Positions 32,583-41,485 are shown, counted from the stretch's first letter. The stretch is DNA of 64,000 nucleotides from an uncultured Sulfitobacter sp. (GCF_947502895.1 NZ_CANNBM010000001.1:992001-1056000); one strand, 5' to 3'. Notes: generated by a model not told the origin, from the letters alone. Translations and numbers: made by a program.

Positions 32583-33659
32583 CTACTCTCCATACGCATT
32601 GCTGTCATGCTTTTCGATGATCTTGGCAAAGCGGCGCGCGAACCGCTCGTCTGCCTTGGCCTTCTGCTCCAGCACGTCACGGGCGAATACCATGTGATCC
32701 TCATGCTTTTCCATCATCTCGGCCATACGCGCGTTCGTGGCAGAGCCGATGCCCGCCATGGCCGACTGTGCCTCTTGATCCGTTTTCACACCGATCTCGT
32801 TGATGCGGTGGGCCACATCCTGCTGCTGTGCAGTTTTCAACGATTTGGTCAGCGCATCATAGAGAACCACACGCTGCTTGGTGTCGGTTTGCAGCTTGTT
32901 GATCAGCACCATCTGCGTTGCCGCCTGATTCTGCAGGCTGTCCACCCAGGTTTTGCCCTTGTCGATATACCGCTCCAACGTCTGGCTCTTGGCGAGTTTT
33001 ACCTGCTCCTCCTGCACCATTGCGTTGTATCTGCTGTTGGCTTCGGCCAGCTTGCTCTCCAATGCGGTACGCTTGGCGGCATCCATCTCGGAGGCAATCG
33101 CGTTTTCCAGTTTAATAATTTCCGGATCCATGTTCCCGATGTCCGTGCGCAGGGATTCAAGCTCGGATACGGTCATTTCACGATCATTGAGCGTATCGGT
33201 GAGGTTGCCCTCCACCTTGACCTTCTGCTCCTCCAGCACTGCCAATTGCCCTTCGAGCAACTGCACAATCGTGTCGGATTTTGCGATGAGATCCTGCAAT
33301 TTGTCATCAATGCTGGCACTACGCACACGTTCCTGCCGCATGCTGTCAGCCTTCGCAGACGAGAAGATGCCAATTACGCTTTCCCAACCGGTCTTTGACC
33401 GCATCTCGTCGAAATCGCGGCTGAACCCTGCGGTCACGTCATCCAAACCCATAATCAGCTCGGCAATGTTGGCATTCATCGTCTCTGTGTGGGCATGCAC
33501 ATCCTCAAGCGAGGCGTTTTCGATATCTATTTCAGCCGCCTCACCCGCAGCCAGTTTCGCCCGTGCCGTTTCAATCCTGCTGGTCAATTCAGCAATTTTA
33601 CCCTGTGCCTCAGCGACCTGAGCTTGGGATTCGCGAACTTGCGCGTCAAGATTTGCCAT
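32583..33659 (-). CDS. Long coiled-coil protein, first gene of the AAA+ cluster
   Basis: 358 aa, almost wholly helical with heptad-like stretches (QVAEAQGKIAELTSRIETAR, QKVKVEGNLTDTLNDREMTV) and no transmembrane segment. Residues about 240-310 (QNQAATQMVLINKLQTDTKQ) faintly recall the TelA/toxic-anion-resistance family, but I cannot confirm that. ATG at 33659 follows CGGAGCATTTA; the frame is open further upstream without a site. A natural reading is a scaffold or filament-forming partner of the AAA+ ATPase. Confidence 0.75.
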   Translation of the reverse strand: MANLDAQVRESQAQVAEAQGKIAELTSRIETARAKLAAGEAAEIDIENASLEDVHAHTETMNANIAELIMGLDDVTAGFSRDFDEMRSKTGWESVIGIFSSAKADSMRQERVRSASIDDKLQDLIAKSDTIVQLLEGQLAVLEEQKVKVEGNLTDTLNDREMTVSELESLRTDIGNMDPEIIKLENAIASEMDAAKRTALESKLAEANSRYNAMVQEEQVKLAKSQTLERYIDKGKTWVDSLQNQAATQMVLINKLQTDTKQRVVLYDALTKSLKTAQQQDVAHRINEIGVKTDQEAQSAMAGIGSATNARMAEMMEKHEDHMVFARDVLEQKAKADERFARRFAKIIEKHDSNAYGE

Positions 33660-33841
33660 TAAATGCTCCGTTTTAATAAGTCTTATCATCAATATAGGGT
33701 ATGTGAAGGCAATTTACATCCCCCTCGCACTACTTGAAGCCGAGTTTGACAAAACACCGCGCCAAAAGAAAGGCTGAACACCGTGCGCCGTAAAATGACC
33801 TTTTTACATCACTTGCCGCAGGAAGCGGAATTTTTGGGGCT

Positions 33842-34633
33842 CTACTTCAACCCCAAAAGCGCCTTGACCATTGCGCTGTCGGGATCGCCCAATGCGTCTA
33901 TCACATCAAAGTGGTGTTTGCCCGGCTCGACGATGCGCCGCGCGCCCCATGTACGGGACAACTGCTCGGCTTGATCCAGAAATGCGGGGCGTTCATCTGC
34001 CCCGACCCAGATGGTCAAATCCAATCCGTGGGGTGGAGGCATGTTAACAGGGCTTTCCGCCTGCGCCTCGGCAGCGTCCAGCCGCAGCACTTCATTCATG
34101 CTGGTGTCCATCAGCGGGACCAAATCGGCCACAGGCGAGATCGAGACGATCTGTTTGATCCTGCCCCGCAGCTCTGACGGCAGGATCAACGGATCGGTCA
34201 TGCGGCATACCAGATGTCCCCCTGCGGAATGGCCAGCAAGCGCGAGAGGCCCAAAAGTACGGTCGGCAATGCGCGTTACAGCTGCAGCGATCTGGCGCGT
34301 GATATCGCCGATACGCACATCAGGGCACAGGTCATAGCTGGGCATGGCAACACCCCAACCCCGTGCCAGCGCACCCGCCGCCAGATGCGACCAGACACTT
34401 GCATCAAACGCTTTCCAATATCCGCCATGTACAAAAATCATCGTCCCCCGCGATACGCCTTCGGGTTGGAACATATCGAAGACTTGCCGTGGCGACGGCC
34501 CATAGGACACGCCCTGCTGCGCCCGCGCGCCCAGCGCCTCCCGAAAGGCCAACGCCTCTTGCGCCCAGCGGGGGGGATAGGCATCCGCGCCATCGATATA
34601 AGCCGCGTTCGCATAAGCATCATCCAGCTTCAT
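33842..34633 (-). CDS. Alpha/beta hydrolase, arylformamidase (KynB-type) like
   Basis: 263 aa. The oxyanion motif HGGYW (69-73) is the hallmark of kynurenine formamidase-like esterases. The nucleophile elbow GHSAGGHLV has Ser near 136, and the C-terminal His is in GKHHFDVIDAL. The known family reaction is hydrolysis of N-formylkynurenine in tryptophan breakdown. No other kynurenine-pathway gene is in the window, so the substrate is a guess. It is divergent from gabD across 81 bases. Confidence 0.8.
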   Translation of the reverse strand: MKLDDAYANAAYIDGADAYPPRWAQEALAFREALGARAQQGVSYGPSPRQVFDMFQPEGVSRGTMIFVHGGYWKAFDASVWSHLAAGALARGWGVAMPSYDLCPDVRIGDITRQIAAAVTRIADRTFGPLALAGHSAGGHLVCRMTDPLILPSELRGRIKQIVSISPVADLVPLMDTSMNEVLRLDAAEAQAESPVNMPPPHGLDLTIWVGADERPAFLDQAEQLSRTWGARRIVEPGKHHFDVIDALGDPDSAMVKALLGLK

Positions 34634-34714
34634 CGCATGGATCCTTTCAATGTGATCTGGACAATCATACCCAGAGTTGGTTTGGGTTCCCAGACGAATT
34701 CAAGGAGAATGTTC

Positions 34715-36187
34715 ATGACTGCGCAGGCAACCGACCTTAAATCCCTTCTCAAAGACCCCAGCCTGCTGGAAACCCGCGCCTACATTGGTGGCAAATGGGT
34801 GGACGGTGAAGATGGCACCTTTGATGTGACCAACCCCGCACGTGGCGATGTGGTGGCAAAAGTCGCCAACCTAAGCCGTGCGCAAGTGGCAGGCGCCATC
34901 GCGCAGGCCGAGACCGCGCAAAAGGAATGGGCCAGCTGGACAGGTAAAGAGCGCGCTGGCGTCCTGCGCAAATGGTTTGATCTGATGATGGAAAATCAGG
35001 ACGATCTAGGTGCGATCCTGACGGCCGAACAAGGCAAACCGCTGGCCGAGGCCAAAGGCGAAGTTGCCTATGGCGCATCCTTCATCGAGTTTTTCGGTGA
35101 GCAGGCCAAGCGCGTCTACGGCGAGACGATCCCCGGCCACCAGCGCGACAAACGTATCACCGTGATCAAGCAACCCATAGGCGTTGCTGCATCTATCACG
35201 CCATGGAATTTTCCCAACGCGATGATTACCCGCAAAGCAGCACCTGCGTTGGCCGCCGGCTGTTCTTTCGTGGCGCGCCCGGCCGCCGAAACCCCCCTGA
35301 GCGCGATCGTTATGGGCGTGCTGGCTGAACGTGCGGGCATCCCCGCTGGCGTATTCAACGTGGTGCCATCGTCCTCCTCTTCCGCTGTGGGCAAGGAATT
35401 CTGCGAAAACCCGGCCGTGCGCAAACTCACCTTCACAGGTTCAACCGAAGTGGGGCGCATCCTGATGAAACAAGCCGCCGATCAAGTCATGAAATGCTCA
35501 ATGGAGTTGGGCGGCAACGCGCCGTTTATTGTATTTGATGACGCTGATCTGGATGCCGCTGTCGAGGGCGCAATCCTGTGCAAATTCCGCAACAACGGCC
35601 AGACCTGTGTATGTGCAAACCGGATTTATGTGCAGGCGGGCGTTTATGACGCTTTTGCAGCCAAACTGGTTGCAGCTGTCGAAAAACTCAAGGTCGGGGA
35701 CGGATTTGAGGAAGGCGTGGCGCTTGGCCCGCTCATCAACCCCGCTGCGGGTGAAAAGGTGAAAGAACATATTGACGATGCCACGTCCAAAGGCGCTACA
35801 ATCGTGCTTGGCTCGAACGGCGCAATGGACGGGAACTTCCTCGCTCCGACGATTATGACTGGGGTCACTCAGGATATGCAGGTTGCACAGGAAGAGACGT
35901 TCGGCCCCCTTGCACCGCTGTTCAAATTCACCGACGAAGATGAAGTTATTGCCATGGCGAACGACACGATCTTTGGTCTGGCCAGCTATTTCTACGCCAA
36001 AGACCTCAGCCGCGTATACAAGGTAGCCGAAGCGCTGGAATACGGGATCGTCGGCGTAAACACAGGCCTGATCTCGACCGAAGTCGCCCCCTTTGGCGGC
36101 GTCAAGCAGTCGGGCCTTGGCCGCGAGGGCAGCCACCACGGCATCGAGGACTATCTGGAAATGAAATACATCTGTATGTCCGTCTAA
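34715..36187 (+). CDS. gabD: NAD(P)-dependent succinate-semialdehyde dehydrogenase
   Basis: 490 aa aldehyde dehydrogenase. Catalytic Cys298 lies in NNGQTCVCANR, and its neighbour Cys300 matches the redox-switch pair known in some SSADHs. The general base is Glu264 in SMELGGNAPF, and cofactor-binding elements include TPWNFPNAMITRK and FTGSTEVGR. It oxidises succinate semialdehyde, the product of GabT (gene at 6-1388), to succinate. The open frame extends upstream to 34214, but AAGGAG at 34702-34707 and homology fix the start at 34715. Confidence 0.93.
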   Translation: MTAQATDLKSLLKDPSLLETRAYIGGKWVDGEDGTFDVTNPARGDVVAKVANLSRAQVAGAIAQAETAQKEWASWTGKERAGVLRKWFDLMMENQDDLGAILTAEQGKPLAEAKGEVAYGASFIEFFGEQAKRVYGETIPGHQRDKRITVIKQPIGVAASITPWNFPNAMITRKAAPALAAGCSFVARPAAETPLSAIVMGVLAERAGIPAGVFNVVPSSSSSAVGKEFCENPAVRKLTFTGSTEVGRILMKQAADQVMKCSMELGGNAPFIVFDDADLDAAVEGAILCKFRNNGQTCVCANRIYVQAGVYDAFAAKLVAAVEKLKVGDGFEEGVALGPLINPAAGEKVKEHIDDATSKGATIVLGSNGAMDGNFLAPTIMTGVTQDMQVAQEETFGPLAPLFKFTDEDEVIAMANDTIFGLASYFYAKDLSRVYKVAEALEYGIVGVNTGLISTEVAPFGGVKQSGLGREGSHHGIEDYLEMKYICMSV

Positions 36188-36196
36188 GACAGATCC

Positions 36197-36223
36197 GCGC
36201 GGCGGTACCTTTTGCCGCCGCGC
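36197..36223. terminator. Hairpin after gabD, possible terminator
   Basis: GCGCGGCGG (36197-36205) and CCGCCGCGC (36215-36223), a perfect 9-bp stem ten bases after the gabD stop. It lacks a following T run, so it may only protect the 3' end or aid Rho-dependent ending. Confidence 0.5.
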
Positions 36224-36286
36224 ACCTACATCTTGGCACGGTACCTAGGTGCTGTGGCGGGCAATCAACTGCCGCACCCACAATAG

Positions 36287-37015
36287 CTAGGGGAACGCCT
36301 GCGCCATCTGCGCATCGAACTTTGCCCATGTCATACTGGCCTTGTTACCTGCGTGACCGTGGTAGTGCGAACGTCCGGTATCGTTCGGCAAACCAGCCCA
36401 TATCTTGGCCAGATTATTCATAAATGCGCGACGGGTAATCTTGCCTGCTTGGATGTCGTGATACCCTGCTTCGGCCAATAGAACATCCGCCAACTGGTCT
36501 TGCAGACGTGGCGAAAACCGTTGCTGCGGTGAGGCCCCTATCTTGCGTGCAACACGCCGCAGGGTGGGCGGGATAAACTGGTATCTGCCGATGGCATGTG
36601 GCTGGTTCGGGGTATCGTCGATCCACTTATAAATCTCGCCAAGCGTCATCTGCGTCGGCCTGCGCGGCGGCTTGATCCGTGCGCCATGCTGCACGGCATC
36701 ATACCCATCGCGCCGCGATTCTGCCTGTTCGATGATCTGGCGCACCACCTCAACTGGTGTACCACCCAAGGTTCTGCCTGTTGCCACCGCCATTGCAGGC
36801 TCTGCTTTGGGGCGGCTGGCAAACAGGCTGGCCCCTTCACGCCCTATGAACAGGCTGGACGGTTCGGCTGCCTCCGACCTGCCTAAAGGGGTGGCGGGGA
36901 TAAAGACCGCCCCGCGTGTGCTGCCTGTCTCGAATAACGAAATTGCGCCTGCATACAGGCTTGTTGCTGCAAAAAGGCCGCAGATTGCGCCTGCGCACCA
37001 TGACCAACTGACCAT
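36287..37015 (-). CDS. Lysozyme-like (muramidase-type) exported protein
   Basis: 242 aa. An N-terminal hydrophobic helix (residues 6-28, WCAGAICGLFAATSLYAGAI) serves as anchor or signal. After a variable Pro/Ser linker, residues about 90-240 resemble phage-type muramidases: YDAVQHGARIKPPRRPTQMT, LGEIYKWIDD, HAIGRYQFIPPTLRRVA and the end LAKIWAGLPND. The chosen ATG has AGGAGG five bases upstream. It would cut or bind peptidoglycan in the periplasm. I cannot assign the catalytic Glu securely. Confidence 0.72.
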   Translation of the reverse strand: MVSWSWCAGAICGLFAATSLYAGAISLFETGSTRGAVFIPATPLGRSEAAEPSSLFIGREGASLFASRPKAEPAMAVATGRTLGGTPVEVVRQIIEQAESRRDGYDAVQHGARIKPPRRPTQMTLGEIYKWIDDTPNQPHAIGRYQFIPPTLRRVARKIGASPQQRFSPRLQDQLADVLLAEAGYHDIQAGKITRRAFMNNLAKIWAGLPNDTGRSHYHGHAGNKASMTWAKFDAQMAQAFP

Positions 37016-37151
37016 CAAATCCTCCTGTGTCACCGTGGTATGAACACGATGACAGCCACAGGTTGATATTTGGTTTTCCAAAGCACCTTTTCACAAACGA
37101 AAGGGTCCGGCGCATTCCTGCGCCAGACCTCTGTTCAGACTACTGTTAGAG

Positions 37152-37622
37152 TCAGTTTACCGATTTGGCGTCTACGACATCCTTACCAATCCGCGCCGCA
37201 TCAGATGCGATCTGGATCTGACGCGGTTTCAACGCATCGGGCACCTGCCGCTCCATCTCGATGTGCAGCATACCGTCGGCATGGGCAGCACCCGTGACCA
37301 CCACATGATCGGCGAGATGAAAGCGCCGCTCGAACGCTCGGGTGGCGATGCCACGGTGCAGATAGGTCTTGTCGGTATCCTCATCCGCTTTTCGGGCTGA
37401 TACGATCAGGGACTTTTCGCGCACCTCAACGCTTAGATCAGCCTCGGAAAAACCCGCAACCGCAATAGAAATGCGATAAGCGTCATCCTCCAGCTTTTCG
37501 ATGTTATAGGGCGGATAGCTTGGCTGGCTCGTCTCGGCGGTCAGCACACGGTCCATCAGGCTGGCGATCTGGTCGAACCCGACTGTGGAGCGGTAAAGCG
37601 GTGCAAAATCAAAGTTACGCAT
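37152..37622 (-). CDS. Small heat shock protein (Hsp20/IbpA family)
   Basis: 156 aa. The alpha-crystallin domain is at about residues 38-130: PPYNIEKLEDDAYRISIAVA, GFSEADLSVEVREKSLIVSA and RGIATRAFERRFHLADHV. The N-terminal MRNFDFAPLYRSTVGFDQIA is typical of IbpA-type proteins. It holds unfolding proteins during heat stress. A sigma32-type promoter lies 109 bases upstream and the 5' leader folds like a ROSE RNA thermometer, so both transcription and translation appear heat-controlled. Confidence 0.93.
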   Translation of the reverse strand: MRNFDFAPLYRSTVGFDQIASLMDRVLTAETSQPSYPPYNIEKLEDDAYRISIAVAGFSEADLSVEVREKSLIVSARKADEDTDKTYLHRGIATRAFERRFHLADHVVVTGAAHADGMLHIEMERQVPDALKPRQIQIASDAARIGKDVVDAKSVN

Positions 37623-37682
37623 ATGTATATCCTCATCATTGAGCGATTGTCATGTTCGGGCCTTCCACCATTGGACAGACCC
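37623..37682 (-). promoter_or_regulatory. Candidate ROSE-type RNA thermometer in the hsp20 leader
   Basis: Read leftward, a stable hairpin forms first: GGGTCT(G)TCCA, ATGG loop, TGGAAGGCCC (37682-37658), ten pairs with a bulged G. Next, TCGCT (37646-37642) faces the Shine-Dalgarno AGGA (37633-37630) across eight bases, matching the ROSE signature in which UYGCU pairs imperfectly with AGGA. The start codon follows seven bases later. Confidence 0.6.
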
Positions 37683-37730
37683 GACGTGTCATTCACCAGA
37701 ACCCTGTATAGGCGTCCTGATGAGAATAAT

Positions 37731-37756
37731 GTGGGGATTGGTTTTAGCGTTTCAAG
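37731..37756 (-). promoter_or_regulatory. Sigma32 (RpoH) heat shock promoter for hsp20
   Basis: On the minus strand CTTGAAA (37756-37750), a 13-base spacer, then CCCCAC (37736-37731) with ATT following, close to the RpoH consensus CTTGAAA and CCCCATNT. It overlaps the gap after the protease gene. Confidence 0.8.
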
Positions 37757-37760
37757 GGGG

Positions 37761-38564
37761 CTAGGGGCGGACGAATTTCGCGCCTGTATCTACCTTTTCA
37801 TCGCCCACGCGCACGCGACGGCTTTCGGGTGTTGAACCCAGATATATGGCGCGTCCTGCCACCAGTTCGGCCTGCAACTCGGCTAAGGGCTGGCCCAACG
37901 CGGTGCCTAGTGACACTTCCTCGCCGCGCACTTCGGCCTTGGCGGATACAACTGATACGATCTGCGCCTGTCCGTTCTCGATAACAAAAATCGGCGCACC
38001 GCTGGAACCGAAATCAACAGAACAAGAGGTAATCAGTACGCCGTCCTGACGGGCTAGCACCGCGCATACCTCCTGCAAGGAGGGTGCCTCGGCACGGTCC
38101 AGTGCATAGCTGACAACACCGACACGGTCGCCTTTGCGCGGGCGCGCAGCCGTCTTGAATGGTTTGATGGATGTATTGCGGATAGGCTGCGACAGCTCAA
38201 GCAGCGCCAGATCATTGCGCACACGCTCCGAAGACAGAACCTCGTCAAAACGATACTCAGGGTGCACCACAACACGCGCTACATCACGGTAAGCCCCCGC
38301 ACGACCATTGCGCCAGCCTGCCAAAAATTCGATATGGCCTTCATCAATGCGCTGACCCGTATCACTGTCGAACATGCAGTGTGCAGCCGTCAGCACCAGT
38401 TTGGGTGCAATCAACGCCCCTGTGCAGAACCCTTTGCCATTAATGTCCAGTCGCCCGACCGCTTCCCACGCCTTGGCGTCGTCCCCGTTATCAAGACGCT
38501 TTAATCCTGCATCCTGCGCGACTGCGCCGGAGGTGAGGAACAGCCCTACAACAGTCAAAGCCAT
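37761..38564 (-). CDS. Trypsin-like serine protease, exported
   Basis: 267 aa from the ATG at 38564; TTG four codons earlier is possible. Residues 1-17 form a signal peptide (ALTVVGLFLTSGAVAQ). The S1 triad is in LTAAHC (His), RNDLALL (Asp) and SVDFGSSGAPIF (Ser). The usual GDSGGP reads GSSGAP, so Asp before the nucleophile is Ser and the second Gly is Ala, which may affect the oxyanion hole or activation. Disulfide Cys residues flank the His and Ser motifs. It is presumably periplasmic or secreted; activity cannot be assured. Confidence 0.8.
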   Translation of the reverse strand: MALTVVGLFLTSGAVAQDAGLKRLDNGDDAKAWEAVGRLDINGKGFCTGALIAPKLVLTAAHCMFDSDTGQRIDEGHIEFLAGWRNGRAGAYRDVARVVVHPEYRFDEVLSSERVRNDLALLELSQPIRNTSIKPFKTAARPRKGDRVGVVSYALDRAEAPSLQEVCAVLARQDGVLITSCSVDFGSSGAPIFVIENGQAQIVSVVSAKAEVRGEEVSLGTALGQPLAELQAELVAGRAIYLGSTPESRRVRVGDEKVDTGAKFVRP

Positions 38565-38651
38565 CCATCGCCGCAAACCGGATTCCCCCCGCACCAAAAC
38601 ACACGCCCCTCGCGATACGCGGCACATGTGGCAAAATTAGGGCAAAGCCCG

Positions 38652-40016
38652 TTAGCGCAAGCGCGGAATGTCGTCTTTCGGCGCTCTTTCGCCGTCCAGC
38701 GCGGGTGGTTTTGGCCCACCCCAGGCCCAATCCAACAACTCAATCGAGTGGACAATCGGCACAGAGGCGGCAGAGCCAATCTGCATCATGCACCCGATAT
38801 TGCCCGCCGCTATGATATCGGGGTTCTTGGCCTCCAGCGTCTTGACCTTCCGCTCTTTCAACTGCGCCGAGATTTCGGGCTGCATCAGATTATAGGTTCC
38901 CGCAGAGCCACAGCACAGGTGCGAATCCGCAGGCTCGACAATGGTGAAACCTGCCTTTTTTAGTAGCGTTTTGGGGTGGGTCTTGATCTGTTGGCCATGC
39001 TGCAACGAACAGGCCGCGTGATAGGCCACAACAGTACCTGCCTGCGGGCGCGGCGTTTTGTCCACGCGCTCCCATGCAGGATCAGCTTGCCAATCGTCTT
39101 TGGTCAGCTCCACCACCACCTCCGAGACGTCGCGCGCGATGCCCGCAACCCGCGCCGCATCCGCCGCCAGATCGGTATGACGGAACATATGCCCGTAGTC
39201 TTTTACAGTAGTGCCACAACCGGATGTATTAATCACAATCGCATCAAGCCCGCCTGCATCCATTTCCCGCGCCCAAGCGCGGATATTCTTGCCTGCTGTC
39301 TCATGGCTCTCGGCGGTTTTGCCCATGTGGTGGGTCAGCGCCCCACAGCATCCCGCCCCTTCGGCAACGACCACCTCGGCGCCCAACCGCGTCAGCAGGC
39401 GAATGGTGGCATCGTTGATGTCAGTATTCAGCGCCTTTTGCGCACAACCTGTCATCAACGCCACGCGCATACGCTTTGGGGCCACTGGCGCAAATGTCTG
39501 CGGGTCGTCATTGCGGCTGACCGGCGGGATCACCTTTGGCGCCATCTGCAACATAGCACGTAGGCGGGCATCGGGCATCAACCGCGCAAACGGGCGGCCC
39601 AGCTTTGCCCCCAACAGCGCCACACGAAACCGCATTGGATACGGCAAGATCTGCGCCAGAATCCAGCGCAGCGCACGGTCACCCCACGGGCGTTTGTACT
39701 TTTGCTCGATATAATCGCGCGCGTGATCAACGAGATGCATGTAATGCACCCCTGACGGGCAGGTGGACATACAGGCAAGACAGCTAAGACAGCGGTCAAT
39801 ATGCTTGACGGTTTTCTCGTCAGGTACGCGCTCGTTCTCAAGCATATCCTTGATCAGGTAAATGCGGCCACGCGGGCTGTCCAACTCATCGCCCAACACC
39901 TGATAGGTGGGACAGGTCGCCGTGCAAAAGCCGCAGTGCACACAAGCACGCAAAATCTCGTTGGCGCGCGCAGTACCGGGATCTGTTAGCTGTTCTTCGG
40001 TGAATGTCGTTTGCAT
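38652..40016 (-). CDS. glcF: Glycolate oxidase iron-sulfur subunit GlcF
   Basis: 454 aa. Two 4Fe-4S ferredoxin motifs lie near the N terminus (CVHCGFCTATCPTY and CLSCLACMSTCPSGV), followed by two CCG-type domains (GAGCCGALTHHMGK and SHLCCGSAGTYNLM) that coordinate iron-sulfur or bind the partner subunits. It passes electrons from glycolate oxidation by GlcD to the membrane quinone pool. It is the last gene of glcD-glcE-orf-glcF, with nine bases between it and the small membrane gene. Confidence 0.95.
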   Translation of the reverse strand: MQTTFTEEQLTDPGTARANEILRACVHCGFCTATCPTYQVLGDELDSPRGRIYLIKDMLENERVPDEKTVKHIDRCLSCLACMSTCPSGVHYMHLVDHARDYIEQKYKRPWGDRALRWILAQILPYPMRFRVALLGAKLGRPFARLMPDARLRAMLQMAPKVIPPVSRNDDPQTFAPVAPKRMRVALMTGCAQKALNTDINDATIRLLTRLGAEVVVAEGAGCCGALTHHMGKTAESHETAGKNIRAWAREMDAGGLDAIVINTSGCGTTVKDYGHMFRHTDLAADAARVAGIARDVSEVVVELTKDDWQADPAWERVDKTPRPQAGTVVAYHAACSLQHGQQIKTHPKTLLKKAGFTIVEPADSHLCCGSAGTYNLMQPEISAQLKERKVKTLEAKNPDIIAAGNIGCMMQIGSAASVPIVHSIELLDWAWGGPKPPALDGERAPKDDIPRLR

Positions 40017-40025
40017 ATCGCCCCC

Positions 40026-40391
40026 TTAGGCCGCAAGCAGGCTGGCACTGGCCAGCCCGAACCACGGCACCGTTGTTCCCGCGGCACCCATAACGGCGGT
40101 CCACCGCCGCATGCGCAAACCGCTGTCCATGCGCCGCAGCGCCTGCGCGCCATATGCGAGCACGCCAATCCAGCCGCCCCAGATAAAGGCGATGCCCCCG
40201 CCCGTGACCAGCAGATTGCGCCCCCACAGATCGGAAAAACCATACCGCAGCGTCAGGCCTGTTGCCGCGCATAGTGCTGTAAACAAAGCCAACCGCCGAA
40301 ATGCGCGCGGCGATGGCCCACCCCGCGTGAGCGCACGAAAGGCCAGCGGCCCACCAACAAAAACGATGATAAAGACAGCGACATAGCTCAT
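40026..40391 (-). CDS. Small membrane protein within the glc operon
   Basis: 121 aa with about four hydrophobic helices (VAVFIIVFVGGPLAFRAL, LALFTALCAATGLTLRYG, LLVTGGGIAFIWGGWIGVLA, TTVPWFGLASASLLAA). No known family. It overlaps the end of glcE by four bases (ATGA) and precedes glcF, so it is made with the glycolate oxidase subunits. A role in anchoring the complex to the membrane is possible but unproven. Confidence 0.78.
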   Translation of the reverse strand: MSYVAVFIIVFVGGPLAFRALTRGGPSPRAFRRLALFTALCAATGLTLRYGFSDLWGRNLLVTGGGIAFIWGGWIGVLAYGAQALRRMDSGLRMRRWTAVMGAAGTTVPWFGLASASLLAA

Positions 40392-41485
40392 CCCATAAGG
40401 CCCGCGTTCAGCAGACCACGCGGATCAAACCGCGCCCGTAGTCCTGCGGTGATACGCGCGACACCCGCTGCCTCAGGCTCAAACCGTGGCTGGCCGGTAC
40501 CGCGCACCAGTGTCGCATGGCCGTCATACGCACCAAGCACCGCGCGCAGATCATGACCTGCCGTTGTTGCAAGCCAGATCAACCCACCCGCCCAGTCATA
40601 ACGTACAGCCCGCGCACCCGATTTGGCCGCCAGCGCAGGTCCGTCAGACGGTTTGCATGACACGCGCCAGACATCTTCACCCGTTTGCGCAAACCCGTTC
40701 AGATCGCGCCAGGCAGCCCATCGTTTTGTGCTATTCTCCTCCACGCGCGCCTCACCGCCCAGCAGTGCCTTTAGCTCCTGAATCCGGTAACGCACAGAAT
40801 CCTCGAACCCCTCTACCCGCAACATGGTCTCGCCCGACGCAGGATCATGCGCAGCTGCGGATACCTCGAACGGGCTGCCCAGCGCACGGGCCAAAGCACC
40901 AACAGCTGCCTCATCCTCCAGCCCCTGCAACACAAGCGTCGCCTCCATTTCAGGGCACGGCAGCACCTTGAGAGATACCTCGCTCAGCACACCCAGCGTG
41001 CCATGAGCCCCTGCCATCAGTTTGACCAAATCATAGCCGGTAACGTTCTTCATCACGCGGCCCCCGTTTTTGACAATCTTGCCCATCCCGTCGACGTACC
41101 GAACGCCCAACAGAAAATCGCGCGCAGCGCCTACAGAAATCCGCCGTGGCCCGCTGGAGTTGGCGGCCATGGTCCCCCCGATCGTAGGGACACCATCGGT
41201 CCCCATCAAAGCACGGTAATCCACGGGCTCAAACGCAAGGCGCTGGTTTTCAGCCGCCAGCGCCACTTCGATCTCGCCGACAGGCGTGCCCGCCTGCGCG
41301 ACCAAAGTCATGGCACCTGGCTCATATAACGTGATACCCGACATCGCCGAAGTTCCCAGCGCATGGCCGTCAACCGCGATGCCCCGCGACCCGCCACCCT
41401 GAATAGACAAAGGGGCTTTCGCCTGCGCAATCATCTCCGACAACTCGGATTCATCCGCTGGCAAATGTTTATTTTTCTTGGCCAT
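40388..41485 (-). CDS. glcE: Glycolate oxidase FAD-binding subunit GlcE
   Basis: 365 aa, FAD-linked oxidase fold. FAD-binding motifs are APLSIQGGGSRG, MALVAQAGTPVGEIEVALA-like sequence and PTIGGTMAANSSGPRR. GlcE works with GlcD and GlcF to oxidise glycolate to glyoxylate. I place the start at MAKKNKHLPADE (41485), because AGAGGA lies five bases upstream. A longer frame from 41527, abutting the glcD stop, is possible. The start, its ribosome binding site and the first six codons fall inside a dispersed repeat (41470-41517), so this gene's initiation region appears to be repeat-derived. Confidence 0.9.
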   Translation of the reverse strand: MAKKNKHLPADESELSEMIAQAKAPLSIQGGGSRGIAVDGHALGTSAMSGITLYEPGAMTLVAQAGTPVGEIEVALAAENQRLAFEPVDYRALMGTDGVPTIGGTMAANSSGPRRISVGAARDFLLGVRYVDGMGKIVKNGGRVMKNVTGYDLVKLMAGAHGTLGVLSEVSLKVLPCPEMEATLVLQGLEDEAAVGALARALGSPFEVSAAAHDPASGETMLRVEGFEDSVRYRIQELKALLGGEARVEENSTKRWAAWRDLNGFAQTGEDVWRVSCKPSDGPALAAKSGARAVRYDWAGGLIWLATTAGHDLRAVLGAYDGHATLVRGTGQPRFEPEAAGVARITAGLRARFDPRGLLNAGLMG

